DNA of 64,000 bases from Solibacillus daqui (GCF_028747805.1 NZ_CP114887.1:2597501-2661500); one strand, 5' to 3'. Positions 26,448 through 36,182 are shown, counted from the first letter of the stretch. Notes: generated by a model from the letters alone, not told the origin. A program made the numbers and translations.

Positions 26448-26645
26448 TCACTTTACTTCTTCTATAGAAACAATGTGGTTTGTAAATATTAATTCTGATT
26501 GCTCTTCTTTTCCATCATTTAACACGAATCTTATATAACCATAATGAAAGTAACCGTCATCTTTTAAATACATTTCTTCAAATTCCTCAAGACTGGCTTT
26601 CATCTCTATCTTTTCACCATTACTTAAACGTAAAATTAAACTCAT
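26448..26645 (-). CDS. Small hypothetical phage protein, 65 residues
   Basis: The start ATG 26645 (MSLILRLSNGEKIEMKAS) has AAGGAGG 7 nt upstream; the longer open frame upstream is not supported. Acidic, predicted beta-rich, no membrane segment. It has its own terminator and upstream spacer, so it may be expressed independently. No family recognised. Confidence 0.65.
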   Translation of the reverse strand: MSLILRLSNGEKIEMKASLEEFEEMYLKDDGYFHYGYIRFVLNDGKEEQSELIFTNHIVSIEEVK

Positions 26646-26871
26646 AACTATACCTCCTTCCACACTAATCATAGTGCGAATGGAAATGATTGTCTGTAAT
26701 ACAAATTTGATAATAAAAAGCCGCAAGCAATCGCTCACGACTATGATTCATACCATTTGATAATTTACTAAGCTTGTGTCTTAGCATAGAGAAAATAAAA
26801 AGACTATACTCTTCTAAAAATCCAGTCTCTCACTCATTTTCAAAATACACGTATATTTGTCTGAATAAATA

Positions 26872-26899
26872 AAAACACCTACCGAAGTAAGTGTTTTCC
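26872..26899 (-). terminator. Terminator with a UUCG-type loop
   Basis: On the minus strand AAAACACTTAC-TTCG-GTAGGTGTTTTT, a very stable hairpin with T run, ends the coiled-coil gene at 26906. Confidence 0.85.
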
Positions 26900-26905
26900 T
26901 TAATC

Positions 26906-27208
26906 CTATTTGAATGAAAAGGCTTCTAGCAATTTCTGTTTTTGTTCCTTTACCTCGCGAGCAATTTCTTGAATACTGGCAACGGACTTAGGGGTAGCAT
27001 CTTTGAACTTAAATAGTACCAATTGCTGCTCAAGTGGACGCATTTGTTTCTTTAAAAATCTACATGAAGCATCTATTCCTTTGATTTCTTCTGCTGTACC
27101 GGCATTCCGTACTTCTTTACGAACTTGTTTAATCAACCTATGAATCTCTTTAACATCTTGACTCATTATTTTAAGTATACCTTGTTGGACTTTTAGTAAC
27201 TCATTCAT
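26906..27208 (-). CDS. Phage coiled-coil protein downstream of the tape-measure gene
   Basis: 100 residues from ATG 27208, preceded by GGGGAG. Strongly helical and charged (DVKEIHRLIKQVRKEV, EIAREVKEQKQKLLEAF). It starts 5 nt after the tape-measure stop, a position typical of small tail-associated genes. Probably a leftover structural-module gene of the prophage. Confidence 0.6.
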   Translation of the reverse strand: MNELLKVQQGILKIMSQDVKEIHRLIKQVRKEVRNAGTAEEIKGIDASCRFLKKQMRPLEQQLVLFKFKDATPKSVASIQEIAREVKEQKQKLLEAFSFK

Positions 27209-27212
27209 TTGT

Positions 27213-27560
27213 TTACACTCCCCATTCCATTGCCAGTTGCCTTTGAGCCTGTGTTGCTTTACGCGCGATCTCGGACGGTGATGGATTGTTACCATACACA
27301 TTAATTGTTGTTTGACCGCTGTACGACTTGGAATTATTGACACTACTGTTTGTATAACTACCACGATTACCCATACCCATAACGTCCATCGGTTGCGTTA
27401 CTGCTGACGCCATTCTTTTACCAGCGTTAACAACTTGTTGTATTTTATTGTCCATCCCGATTACTAAACCTTCACCCACCCATTCACCATATTGAGTGGT
27501 TAACTTACTCGGACTATTTATTTTTAATGCTTTGGTAATCGAGTCCTTAATACCGTCTGT
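27213..27560 (-). pseudogene. Tape-measure protein, C-terminal fragment
   Basis: The frame runs from the junction near 27560 to the TAA at 27213 and encodes INSPSKLTTQYGEWVGEGLV, then IGMDNKIQQVVNAGKRMAS, which is characteristic of the C-termini of siphophage tail tape-measure proteins. The N-terminal hundreds of residues are missing. The upstream end is fused to integrase sequence, showing an internal deletion of most of the prophage. Confidence 0.75.
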
Positions 27561-27779
27561 AATGTGTTTTCAGGCAATGCAATTCGGTTGAATGGATTTC
27601 GTAATAGTATTTCTTCTTCAACTGCCGTATTGATAGCCGCTTTAAATATTTCATGTAATGTTTTTATCCATCCATTGGGCAACGGTAATATTTTCATTTT
27701 CTACGAATACCGTATTTCCACGCAGCGTTTGAGCCTTCACTTCCAAAAGGGCTTTAATCGCTGCTTTACGATGATGGCC
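27561..27779 (-). pseudogene. Tyrosine integrase, N-terminal/core-binding fragments (minus strand)
   Basis: Two pieces can be read: GHHRKAAIKALLEVKAQTLR ... NITVAQWMDK, then after an internal loss and frame change LHEIFKAAINTAVEEEILL followed by RNPFNRIALPE. These match the arm and SAM-like core-binding domains of phage integrases. The catalytic domain lies next to them on the opposite strand, so an inversion has broken the gene. Confidence 0.7.
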
Positions 27780-27780
27780 T

Positions 27781-28066
27781 AATATTTATTAATTCAGCTG
27801 GGGAACCTGTGTATCACGCTTTACCATATTTCATAATGAAAAGGGTAATTGCCGTTGCAAAGCTCCCTGACGTCACTGTACATGGTTTACGTCATACCCA
27901 TGCAACAATACTAATGAATGAAAAAATGCCTGTACGCGTCATTGCTGAACGTTTAGGCAATACTCCACAGATGATTCATAGCGTATATGGTCATTTACTA
28001 AAAGAACTTGAAGAGGAATCTGTAATGGTATTTAGTAAGAGTTTAGAACAGATTGGGGCTAATTAA
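27781..28066 (+). pseudogene. Tyrosine integrase, C-terminal catalytic fragment (plus strand)
   Basis: Encodes the R-H-x-x-R...H-x-x-Y part of a tyrosine recombinase: VHGLRHTHATILMNEKMPV, VIAERLGNTPQMIHSVYGHL, ending EQIGAN. H-L-x-x-T-H and the H of MIHSVYGH with the catalytic Tyr are present. No start codon of its own is evident. It is the other half of the integrase broken at about 27780. Confidence 0.8.
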
Positions 28067-28112
28067 TATAAAATAGCCCCTCACCCCTTTAGTACCAACG
28101 ATTCCATAAATG

Positions 28113-28134
28113 AAAAACGACTTGAAGGGCAAGT
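28113..28134 (+). repeat. Right att-like direct repeat of the prophage remnant
   Basis: An exact copy of 25319-25340, ending 2 nt from the stop codon of yneB. The integrase fragment lies just inside this end, as expected for attR/attL next to int. Confidence 0.85.
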
Positions 28135-28136
28135 GA

Positions 28137-29145
<1,009 letters not shown>

Positions 29146-29163
29146 TGTAGAAACCCCTTTTAG

Positions 29164-29242
29164 AGAATGTATGTTCGTAATATTTGTCTTTATAGTAATA
29201 CGAACATATGTTTTTGTCAACTCTTTTTCGAACCTATGTTTG
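29164..29242. promoter_or_regulatory. Three LexA (Cheo-type) boxes
   Basis: Sites resembling CGAAC-N4-GTTCG lie at 29164-29177 (AGAATGTATGTTCG), 29201-29214 (CGAACATATGTTTT) and 29229-29242 (CGAACCTATGTTTG). The second fills the spacer of the yneA promoter and the third overlaps the lexA -35 element. Confidence 0.88.
29192..29220 (-). promoter_or_regulatory. yneA promoter
   Basis: On the minus strand: TTGACA (29220-29215), 17-nt spacer, TACTAT (29197-29192). The spacer contains a full LexA box, so repression by blocking RNA polymerase is expected. Confidence 0.75.
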
Positions 29243-29268
29243 CATTTTTGTTCGCATACTGATATAAT
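29240..29268 (+). promoter_or_regulatory. lexA promoter
   Basis: TTGCAT (29240-29245), 17-nt spacer, TATAAT (29263-29268). The -35 element overlaps a LexA box at 29229-29242, giving autorepression. Confidence 0.75.
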
Positions 29269-29305
29269 GTATCTAAGAAAATAGCATTATAAAGAGGTGA
29301 GTTCG

Positions 29306-29929
29306 TTGACACAAAAAATTTCAAAAAGGCAGCAAGCTATTCTAACTTTTATTAAAGAGGAAGTTCGTGCTAAAGGTTACCCACCATCAGTTCGTGAAAT
29401 TGGTGAGGCTGTTGGTTTAGCTTCTAGTTCAACTGTCCACGGGCATTTAGCTCGTTTAGAAAGTAAAGGGCTTATTCGTCGTGACCCTACAAAGCCACGT
29501 GCAATTGAGGTATTAGATCAAGAAGAGTTGACCATCCCAAAATCAGGTGTCATTCATGTTCCTTTAATCGGTAAAGTAACAGCTGGATTACCAATTTCAG
29601 CAATCGAAGACATCCAAGAATATTTCCCACTTCCTGATACGTACGGCACATCAGAAGACGAGTTGTTTATGCTTGAAATTATGGGTGAATCGATGATTGA
29701 AGCAGGTATTTTAGATGGGGACTATGTCATTGTCAAAAAAACAGCTACAGCCAATAACGGAGAAATTGTTGTGGCAATGACAGAGGAAGATGAAGCGACT
29801 GTCAAACGATTCTTCAAAGAAAAAACACATTTCAGACTACAACCTGAAAATAGTTCAATGGAGCCTATTCTTGTCAACCAAGTTTCGATATTAGGTAAAG
29901 TAGTAGGATTGTATCGTAACGTTCATTAA
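29306..29929 (+). CDS. lexA: SOS repressor LexA
   Basis: 207 residues. The winged helix-turn-helix [20 protein letters not shown] binds SOS boxes; the self-cleavage bond is A93-G94 (VTAGLP); the Ser-Lys dyad is S129 (MGESM) and K167 (ATVKRF). The start is the TTG at 29306, with GAGGTGA 5-6 nt upstream and an N-terminus ([13 protein letters not shown]) matching Bacillus LexA; an in-frame GTG at 29297 lies inside that ribosome site. It is divergent from yneA. Confidence 0.96.
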   Translation: MTQKISKRQQAILTFIKEEVRAKGYPPSVREIGEAVGLASSSTVHGHLARLESKGLIRRDPTKPRAIEVLDQEELTIPKSGVIHVPLIGKVTAGLPISAIEDIQEYFPLPDTYGTSEDELFMLEIMGESMIEAGILDGDYVIVKKTATANNGEIVVAMTEEDEATVKRFFKEKTHFRLQPENSSMEPILVNQVSILGKVVGLYRNVH

Positions 29930-29935
29930 CTTTAA

Positions 29936-29970
29936 AATCCCCCATCAACTACATGATGGAGGATTTTTTT
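29936..29970. terminator. lexA terminator
   Basis: AATCCCCCATCA pairs with TGATGGAGGATT around a 6-nt loop and is followed by seven T residues. It also serves the convergent amidotransferase operon. Confidence 0.9.
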
Positions 29971-29974
29971 ATCC

Positions 29975-30667
29975 TTAATATTGAACAGCAGCTTCGATAA
30001 AGCTATTAAATAGTTTTTCTGAAGGTTGATCATTTTGTAGCCCTTCTGGATGCCATTGCACACCAATACAGTATGGATGCTCTGGATGTTCAATTCCTTC
30101 GATAACACCATCTTTCGCTTGGGCATTTATTAAAAATCCTGGCGCAACGATATCAACTGCTTGATGATGATAGGAATTTGTTAAAATCGTTTCTTGCCCG
30201 ATAATTTCCTGTAATTTGGATGGGAACAATTCAACCGTATGCGTTAATTCATGACGCATAGACGCTTGAGTATGCTTCAAGACATTCTTTACTTGAGTAT
30301 CTATATCTTGAAGTAACGTCCCCCCAAAAGCAACATTCATCACTTGTTCTCCTCGGCAAATTCCAAGCATAGGCATATTGCGTTCAAAAGCTTTTTTCGC
30401 AATTAGAATGTCACTTCGATCGCGTTCATCAATAACCGTTCCCAACTTATAATGCGGTTCTTGATCAAAAATGAGCGGGTTAACATCATATCCTCCAATT
30501 AATAATATAGCGCTTAAACCATTCAGTACCGTGTCGACTGTTTCTTCATCCATATATGGAACACAAACTGGGATACCCCCAGCGCGTTTAATCGCTTGAA
30601 TATACGAATTGTTTATTTCCATTTTCCCTTCGACTGGATGCATCGTTAATCCAATAATTGGTTTCAT
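29975..30667 (-). CDS. Gamma-glutamyl-GABA hydrolase family amidotransferase (second copy)
   Basis: 230 residues, class I glutamine-amidotransferase-like peptidase C26 (PuuD family). The triad is C104 (GICRGEQVMN), H206 and E208 (QWHPEG). It hydrolyses gamma-glutamyl bonds of small substrates. The start overlaps the previous paralogue by 4 nt. The two genes are colinear over their whole lengths, with identical placement of catalytic residues, so they arose by tandem duplication. Confidence 0.88.
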   Translation of the reverse strand: MKPIIGLTMHPVEGKMEINNSYIQAIKRAGGIPVCVPYMDEETVDTVLNGLSAILLIGGYDVNPLIFDQEPHYKLGTVIDERDRSDILIAKKAFERNMPMLGICRGEQVMNVAFGGTLLQDIDTQVKNVLKHTQASMRHELTHTVELFPSKLQEIIGQETILTNSYHHQAVDIVAPGFLINAQAKDGVIEGIEHPEHPYCIGVQWHPEGLQNDQPSEKLFNSFIEAAVQY

Positions 30668-31380
30668 CGCTTTCCTCCAACAACAGTCGTTTTACATTCC
30701 TCAACAAAACTTTTAAATAATCGTTGTGCATGAGTATTACCAAGTGGAGCCAATTCTTCTGGATGCCACTGCACTGAAATACAATACGGATGATCCTCGT
30801 GTTCAATTGCCTCAATTATGCCATCCTTTGCAATTCCCGATAAAACAAGCCCTTCTCCTAGCTTTCCAACGGATTGATGATGAAACGTATTTACGCGGAA
30901 CATATCCTCTTCAAAAATAGCTTTCATTTTTGGTGTTAGCACTTCAACATTATGTGCCAACGCTCCACGCTTTGATTGCTGCTTATGACCAATTGCACTT
31001 TCGAATTGGGTTGGAATGTCTTGAATAATCGTCCCACCAAAAAAGACATTCATAATTTGCATACCACGGCATACACCTAAAATCGGCATACCTCGTTCAA
31101 ATGCGCGCTTCATAAACAATAAATCACTATCATCACGCTTCCGTACAACGCGACCTATATTTTGATGTGGTTCCTCACCAAATAGTTCTGGGTCAATATC
31201 TTCTCCACCAATTAAAATAATGCCATCCACACGATCAAGAAGTGCATCCACATGCTCCTCTGACGCATTAGGCAAACAAATGGGGATTCCACCTGCTATT
31301 TCCACCGAATCTAAATAGGCATTATTAATATCCAATTTTTTATCAATATCATACATTGTTAAGCCAATAACTGGTTTCAT
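30664..31380 (-). CDS. Gamma-glutamyl-GABA hydrolase family amidotransferase (first copy)
   Basis: 238 residues, same family as the next gene. C104 (GVCRGMQIMN), H206 and E208 (QWHPEE). The C-terminus is slightly longer. Substrate could be gamma-glutamyl-GABA, gamma-glutamyl peptides or polyglutamate fragments; the sequence does not decide. The pair forms a two-gene operon. Confidence 0.88.
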   Translation of the reverse strand: MKPVIGLTMYDIDKKLDINNAYLDSVEIAGGIPICLPNASEEHVDALLDRVDGIILIGGEDIDPELFGEEPHQNIGRVVRKRDDSDLLFMKRAFERGMPILGVCRGMQIMNVFFGGTIIQDIPTQFESAIGHKQQSKRGALAHNVEVLTPKMKAIFEEDMFRVNTFHHQSVGKLGEGLVLSGIAKDGIIEAIEHEDHPYCISVQWHPEELAPLGNTHAQRLFKSFVEECKTTVVGGKR

Positions 31381-31509
31381 CTCACTATCCCCTTAGAAAT
31401 ATAATTATAATTCAAACTATTCAAATTATAATACTATATCACTATGAAATACTAGTATCTTAAAAGTAGATGATGAGACATATTTTTAAGCACAACTTTA
31501 GAAAAAACA

Positions 31510-31548
31510 AAAAATCACCCAATATTTTATAGTTGGGTGATTTTTTTG
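31510..31548. terminator. Bidirectional terminator
   Basis: AATCACCCAA (31513-31522) pairs with TTGGGTGATT (31533-31542), with A and T runs on either side. Confidence 0.85.
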
Positions 31549-31549
31549 A

Positions 31550-32095
31550 TTATTTTTTTGCTAATAGCTCCATAAAATACCCTTGAATTTCTCTCCAATT
31601 GTGGACGCGTTTATAGCCATCTTCGGCCGCGTTATACGGCATTGAGTAAAGCAATCCCGTACCACTAAAGGCTTCTAGTTGTCGTGGGCTATCATCGATT
31701 AAAAAGTCCGTATGTATTACGGCTTTATTGCCACAGAATACGATGTTTTGCGTTTTTATAAATGGCAAATGTTCCATTAACCAATCATACTTCGCATTAA
31801 ATGAACCCGGCACATCCATTGCAGCAGTGGCAATATAAATTTCAAAATGTTCTTGTAGCCCTTTTATGACCTCAATACAATCTGGATCTAGTACTGCTAA
31901 ATCACGGAAAAAATCTGGCTCATTTAATAGCGCAAAAAATTTCTTAGCATCTTCTTGTGATAAATCACGTTGTGTTGTTAATAAAAATTCGTCTTTTGTA
32001 AAATTAGCTCCGAAATTTTTATTATAAGTGTCGCATAATTTTGAATAAAAATCCGCTAACACTTGGTCCATATCAATCGCAATACTCGGTTTCAT
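31550..32095 (-). CDS. 5'(3')-deoxyribonucleotidase (NT5C-type HAD)
   Basis: About 181 residues, HAD phosphatase with motif I DMDQVLADF, motif II in ATAAMD and IDDSPRQLEAF as the late acidic motif. It dephosphorylates deoxynucleoside monophosphates. GAGGAGG sits upstream; of two adjacent ATGs (32098, 32095) the second has the better 6-nt spacing. Confidence 0.85.
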   Translation of the reverse strand: MKPSIAIDMDQVLADFYSKLCDTYNKNFGANFTKDEFLLTTQRDLSQEDAKKFFALLNEPDFFRDLAVLDPDCIEVIKGLQEHFEIYIATAAMDVPGSFNAKYDWLMEHLPFIKTQNIVFCGNKAVIHTDFLIDDSPRQLEAFSGTGLLYSMPYNAAEDGYKRVHNWREIQGYFMELLAKK

Positions 32096-32164
32096 CATAT
32101 GCCTCCTCAAACATTCCCTATTATTAGTTTATACAAAGCATTCACAAAAAAACAAGCGTAAGCC

Positions 32165-32872
32165 TTAGCAGCGAACATATTTACGCTTAAAGCCGATTCG
32201 GTCCTTTTCTATTTGCTTTTCAATTTCTAATGCAGCATGTAAAATGCCTGGTTTCTTACCTTCACGTTGCATTTCAACAGGGCCAATTTCATGTGAGATT
32301 TTTAATGCTTCCTCATGGAGTGGTTTAAACGAAACGCCAACTGTCATGACAAAGTTATTCATTGATGCTTGTGTTCTCGGCGGCGCATCGTGAATCTCTT
32401 TCTTTACTTTCTCAAGCATGCCCTGAATTTTCTGAACTTCAAAATATTCATCTTTACGATTTCCTAATAGCCAACAATAACAACTCCAACCAGCTGACAT
32501 TTTCAATTCATTGCCACTTGCAATCCATTTATCACTTACTTGCTGGGCAATATCCGATTCTGCAAGTGTTACCGCCACAATATAATCTGAAATCATGTAA
32601 AAATAAGCACCATCAATCCAGCGGTCATAATCTTCCTCAGTCATCGCTTTTGGATCTGCAATTACCCCTGCAAAATACATCGCATCATAATTGCCCGATG
32701 CATATAACTGTTCAGCTAACTGTTGGTCAATTTTAATTTGCTTTTTATATGGCTTCATCGACCCTGTTGTTACACCGAATACAGGCTCCACAGCTCCATT
32801 ACCCATATATATCTTTTTGGTACGCTCTTTCCCGAGTGCCTCTAATTCTTGCATCATCGTTTGAAATCCCAT
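32165..32872 (-). CDS. DNA alkylation repair protein (AlkD-like HEAT family)
   Basis: 235 residues, helical-repeat protein of the PF08713 type. WIDGAYFYMISDYIVA and ASMNNFVMTVGVSFKPL are family-like segments. AlkC/AlkD relatives excise alkylated bases; several Bacillus members of this family have no shown glycosylase activity, so the role is provisional. Standalone gene. Confidence 0.8.
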   Translation of the reverse strand: MGFQTMMQELEALGKERTKKIYMGNGAVEPVFGVTTGSMKPYKKQIKIDQQLAEQLYASGNYDAMYFAGVIADPKAMTEEDYDRWIDGAYFYMISDYIVAVTLAESDIAQQVSDKWIASGNELKMSAGWSCYCWLLGNRKDEYFEVQKIQGMLEKVKKEIHDAPPRTQASMNNFVMTVGVSFKPLHEEALKISHEIGPVEMQREGKKPGILHAALEIEKQIEKDRIGFKRKYVRC

Positions 32873-33160
32873 CTATAGTCCTCCATTCTGCTTATCTACT
32901 TAAATAATGACATCTTATTTTAATACAATAATCTATTTTTTCCATTCTGTCATTTTCATTACGTTTACAAAAGTTAAATCCAAATACCGGTAAATATCTC
33001 ACAGTTAAAATAAAGACTTTATCTCAATTGATATGCATTCAAGATTGTCCAAACTTTTAATTTTGAATGCTCTCATATTTTATATTCTTAAAACTTTTTA
33101 AGGATAACGAGCTAACATTTTCTCATACTACCTTTATAACTAAGTAAGGATGTGATCAAT

Positions 33161-33319
33161 TTGGTCAAAACAAAATTCGCAAACCTAGGACCTGAGCAGC
33201 TTAATGAATTAAAAAGTCTTGAAGAAAAATTAGGTGTAACTTTACTTGCATACGACCACTTCGCGACTGAGGAACAATCCGAAGAAGAAAATAATTCGAA
33301 TACAATAAATCCTTCGTAA
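33161..33319 (+). CDS. Small acidic hypothetical protein, 52 residues
   Basis: TTG start with AAGGATGTGATC upstream (a GTG at 33152 is the alternative). Begins MVKTKFANLGPEQLNELKSL, then EEKLGVTLLAYDHF and an acidic Asn/Glu-rich tail. Codon use and ribosome site look real. No family recognised. The surrounding stretches 32873-33160 and 33320-33500 hold no other gene that I can support. Confidence 0.6.
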   Translation: MVKTKFANLGPEQLNELKSLEEKLGVTLLAYDHFATEEQSEEENNSNTINPS

Positions 33320-33509
33320 AATTAGAATGTCAACACAAAATATTGTACTGATTTTGAAGCGATCATTTCTTGCCACTTATCTGAGTGATTGCTTAGATTT
33401 TTTTATGGTTTTAATTAGTCGACATGTTTAGAAAGTATAGCATCTTGTTTAATTGTTAATAGTAATAATGGTGTAATAACACCAAATAACTACGATGGAG
33501 GGATTTTTT

Positions 33510-33686
33510 ATGAACAACATTCGTGAAGGTTTAATCCCAGCTATTTTAGGTTCTGCTGTTACTGTGACTGGAATTGCACTAAAGCAAAAAAATGGTCCTA
33601 ATAACATGATTGCACACACTGTATTTGGATTCGGTTTAGCCCATATCTTGTTGGGTGCAATTGACCTTGTAGAACATCGTCGTTAG
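33510..33686 (+). CDS. Small hydrophobic protein, 58 residues
   Basis: ATG 33510 follows GGAGGG by 6 nt. MNNIREGLIPAILGSAVTV, then a polar loop with KQKNGPNNM and a second hydrophobic stretch (FGFGLAHILLGAIDL). Two short membrane helices are likely. Similar tiny Bacillales proteins carry an unsupported 'asparagine synthase' name in databases; nothing here supports that activity. A terminator follows directly. Confidence 0.7.
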   Translation: MNNIREGLIPAILGSAVTVTGIALKQKNGPNNMIAHTVFGFGLAHILLGAIDLVEHRR

Positions 33687-33690
33687 TAAT

Positions 33691-33718
33691 TGAAGAGCAC
33701 AATTTTGTGCTCTTCATT
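33691..33718 (+). terminator. Terminator of the 58-residue gene
   Basis: GAAGAGCACAA pairs with TTGTGCTCTTC, then ATTTATTT. Confidence 0.75.
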
Positions 33719-33870
33719 TATTTCCAATCATATTAGTAAGAAGAAAGTAAGGTGTGCAAAAATCCCTAAAGGTTTTACAGGCAGTGTTACGGTTGATATC
33801 ATAGACCGCGTTTATTACGTATTACACTTTAATAATAGGCTTTGTTAAATAGTATTGTTGTTTTTCAGGC

Positions 33871-33904
33871 AAAAAATATGGGAACGTCTGATTTGGACGT
33901 TCCC
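33871..33904 (-). terminator. Terminator downstream of the VOC gene
   Basis: GGGAACGTC (33880-33888) pairs with GACGTTCCC (33896-33904). The T run (ATATTTTTTG) lies on the minus strand, matching the gene at 33961. Confidence 0.75.
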
Positions 33905-33960
33905 GTTCTTATTCCGTTATAGCACCCGTTAATGAAATAGGTAATTTATTTATTATAATC

Positions 33961-34332
33961 TTACCAGTGTACTTGAAGTTTATTACCATTTGGGTCATAA
34001 AAGTGGAAAAAGGCATGACCATTATCTTCTTTTATATCCTCGACCTTAACTTGATTATCAATTAAGTATTGATGAAATTTAGATAATTCTGGACTTGTAA
34101 AGCCAATGCTAAATTCTTGTTCATTATCAATTGTAAAATGTGCAAATGTTTCATCTTCGGTAGGAACTAAGATAAGTAAGAAAGGTCCTTCATTTACTTT
34201 TAAAATTGCAAGTTCCTCAGTATTGTTTAGTAACTTGAGACCTAATACATCTCTATACCATTGTACCGACAGTTCTAAATCTTTTACAGGAATTCTAATA
34301 TAATGTACTTGTTCAATAAATGATTTACTCAT
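33961..34332 (-). CDS. VOC family protein (glyoxalase/bleomycin-resistance fold)
   Basis: 123 residues with the two beta-alpha-beta-beta-beta modules of the family: HYIRIPVKDLELSVQWYRDV, the metal-site-like ends and FFHFYDPNGNKLQVHW. Possible roles are a small-molecule lyase, dioxygenase or antibiotic-binding protein; the sequence does not decide. It may be the first cassette of the repeat-associated array, because a degenerate repeat core lies 70 nt upstream at 34401. Confidence 0.82.
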   Translation of the reverse strand: MSKSFIEQVHYIRIPVKDLELSVQWYRDVLGLKLLNNTEELAILKVNEGPFLLILVPTEDETFAHFTIDNEQEFSIGFTSPELSKFHQYLIDNQVKVEDIKEDNGHAFFHFYDPNGNKLQVHW

Positions 34333-34400
34333 AGCCTTCTCTCCTTTATTTAATCCGGTATATCAAATAGTTCCCTTTCTAAATACCTTTTTCCTTCCGA

Positions 34401-34432
34401 TTATTGAATTAACCTGCCCCTTTATAATTGGA
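34401..34432 (-). repeat. Degenerate cassette-array repeat core
   Basis: TTATTGAATTAACCTGCCCC followed by TTTATAATTGGA resembles module M1 of the array element. It is the leftmost trace found. The rest of 34333-34655 has no gene. Confidence 0.45.
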
Positions 34433-34655
34433 ACCAGTTCAAATAATGGTCTAGATATTTAGTCGCTACACCAGTTTATGAGAAAAAACAAAAATAGCAC
34501 TCTAATGAAGGTACTCATATAAAGTAGCTTTTCATTGTATAGTCAAGTATAATTATATCGACATAATTAATATTATTAGTATTTCAAATGAATATAGTTA
34601 CTTAAAGCAACAAGAGAGAGTCTTTATATACATTTTAAAAGTGGGGAATTTTATT

Positions 34656-35897
34656 TTGACTGAGAAGTACTTTAAAATAATCGGATTACTTGTTTATGGC
34701 TTAATTCTAAGTGGGATAATCGGTTCTATTTCTTCTGTTTTTTTAATTTTAGTTAATGGGTTGACAGATTTTTTATGGACTGACATATCCAATAATTTAA
34801 AAACACCCTTCATCTATACATTATTTTTATGTATTTTTGGTGGTATTTTAGTAGGTTTTAGCAGGTATAAGTGGGGAAATCTTCCTAAAACAGCTAATGA
34901 TTCTATATTTGAATTAAAAACAACTCAAAGAATTGACTATTCTTATGTATGGCTCAATTTTTTAATTGCTTTTTTTATTTTAATCTTCGGTGCAAGTGTA
35001 GGTCCCGCAGCAGCCATATTAAGTTCTGTTATTGCGTTATCGGTATGGCAGGGGGATAAAATGCGTTACTTTTATTTTTCCTACAACGAATGGAAAAAGG
35101 AATCATGGTTAATTAGACTGAAAAAATTAGCATTACCTCATAACTACCTTATTTCCTATGATCCTGATCGGGCTCCTAAAGAGAAAAAGCTGCTTTTACT
35201 TAAAAAATTATTATATATGGTATTTATCGTTAACGGTATGGTTGCCTTTATGTTTTTAATAAAAATATCAGACCAACCCCCTTTTGTGACAAAATTAGGG
35301 GAAACTAATTGGGGTTTGGATGAATTGATTCTTTTTATTCCTTTAATTTTGTTTGGTATTTTATTTAGTAAACTATATGAACTAATGGAAAGAACAATGA
35401 GTAAAGTCTTCTCTAAAATGAACAATAAAATTATTCTAAGTGCTGTTATCGGTGGAATTGGTATTGGTTTGATGTCTTTAATTGCTCCTAATCTACTTTT
35501 TTCCGGCCAACTTTCTATGCAAGCTTTGCCTAGTTTAGTACCGACACTTTCGATTGCTACATTAATTTTGGCTTCTGTTTTAAAACTGGTTTTAATGGAG
35601 TTTTGTTTAAAATCAGGTTGGGTTGGTGGAAATGTTTTACCAGTAATATTCGCTTCCATATTACAAGGCTACGCTATCGCGACGCTGTTTCCACAACTAG
35701 ATATGCTTTTTATCGTAGCTGTTATAGGTAGTAGTGCTTCGATCTCTATTTTAAAGACACCTTTACTAGTAGGACTGTCTCTAATGCTATTTTTCCCGAA
35801 AGAGTTAGCCCCGGTTATATTAATCATTGTGGTTATATTTATTGGGTTAAGTAAAATGAGTAATAAACTTCCACAAAAAATAACTGCTTCATTTTAG
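34656..35897 (+). CDS. ClC-family chloride channel/transporter-like protein
   Basis: 413 residues with about ten hydrophobic helices. The segment FGASVGPAAAILSSVIAL corresponds to the ClC selectivity-region helix (GxxxGP), and SGWVGGNVLPVIFASILQGYA to the later ion-path region. The usual Glu gate (GREGP/GKEGP) is absent, so transport mode is uncertain. TTG 34656 is chosen with GTGGGGA before it; the GTG at 34641 has no ribosome site. No CBS domains. Confidence 0.8.
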   Translation: MTEKYFKIIGLLVYGLILSGIIGSISSVFLILVNGLTDFLWTDISNNLKTPFIYTLFLCIFGGILVGFSRYKWGNLPKTANDSIFELKTTQRIDYSYVWLNFLIAFFILIFGASVGPAAAILSSVIALSVWQGDKMRYFYFSYNEWKKESWLIRLKKLALPHNYLISYDPDRAPKEKKLLLLKKLLYMVFIVNGMVAFMFLIKISDQPPFVTKLGETNWGLDELILFIPLILFGILFSKLYELMERTMSKVFSKMNNKIILSAVIGGIGIGLMSLIAPNLLFSGQLSMQALPSLVPTLSIATLILASVLKLVLMEFCLKSGWVGGNVLPVIFASILQGYAIATLFPQLDMLFIVAVIGSSASISILKTPLLVGLSLMLFFPKELAPVILIIVVIFIGLSKMSNKLPQKITASF

Positions 35898-36065
35898 TTA
35901 GAGACGCTGGGTAGTTAGATATTTGTGGAATAAAGAGATTTAAAATAATCAATAATTTTTTAAAAAATAGTTATTAAAAATAAAAGAAAGCTGTCATTTT
36001 GATTAATCTAAATATGACATAGCAGAGCTTATATCAATTCTCCCTAAAAAATCTATATGTAAAAT

Positions 36066-36112
36066 AAAAATGCACACAACTAAAATTGAATTTAGTAATG
36101 TGCATTTTTTTA
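36066..36112. terminator. Terminator-like hairpin
   Basis: AAAATGCACA pairs with TGTGCATTTT across a loop of about 20 nt and ends in a T run on the + strand. Confidence 0.6.
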
Positions 36113-36119
36113 AATGTGA

Positions 36120-36182
36120 AACATTATATATAAGCCATTCATAGAAGATTATGAATTTGTGGGCAATTTGTGGGCAAACTGA
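36120..36182 (+). pseudogene. Possible phage integrase C-terminal remnant
   Basis: A short frame reads YKPFIEDYEFVGNLWAN before a stop; the ending resembles the tails of some phage tyrosine recombinases, and TTTGTGGGCAA is directly repeated three times here (36154-36200). This may mark an old att site. Very short, so tentative. Confidence 0.3.

Larger units (their letters stand above)
25341..28112. mobile_element. Degenerate prophage/integrative element inside the SOS locus
   Basis: 2.8 kb between identical 22-bp repeats, inserted between yneB and ynzC. It holds a small phage gene, an Xre-type regulator, two small unknown genes, a coiled-coil gene, the 3' end of a tape-measure gene and an integrase broken into inverted pieces. 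It is too damaged to move by itself. Confidence 0.85.
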
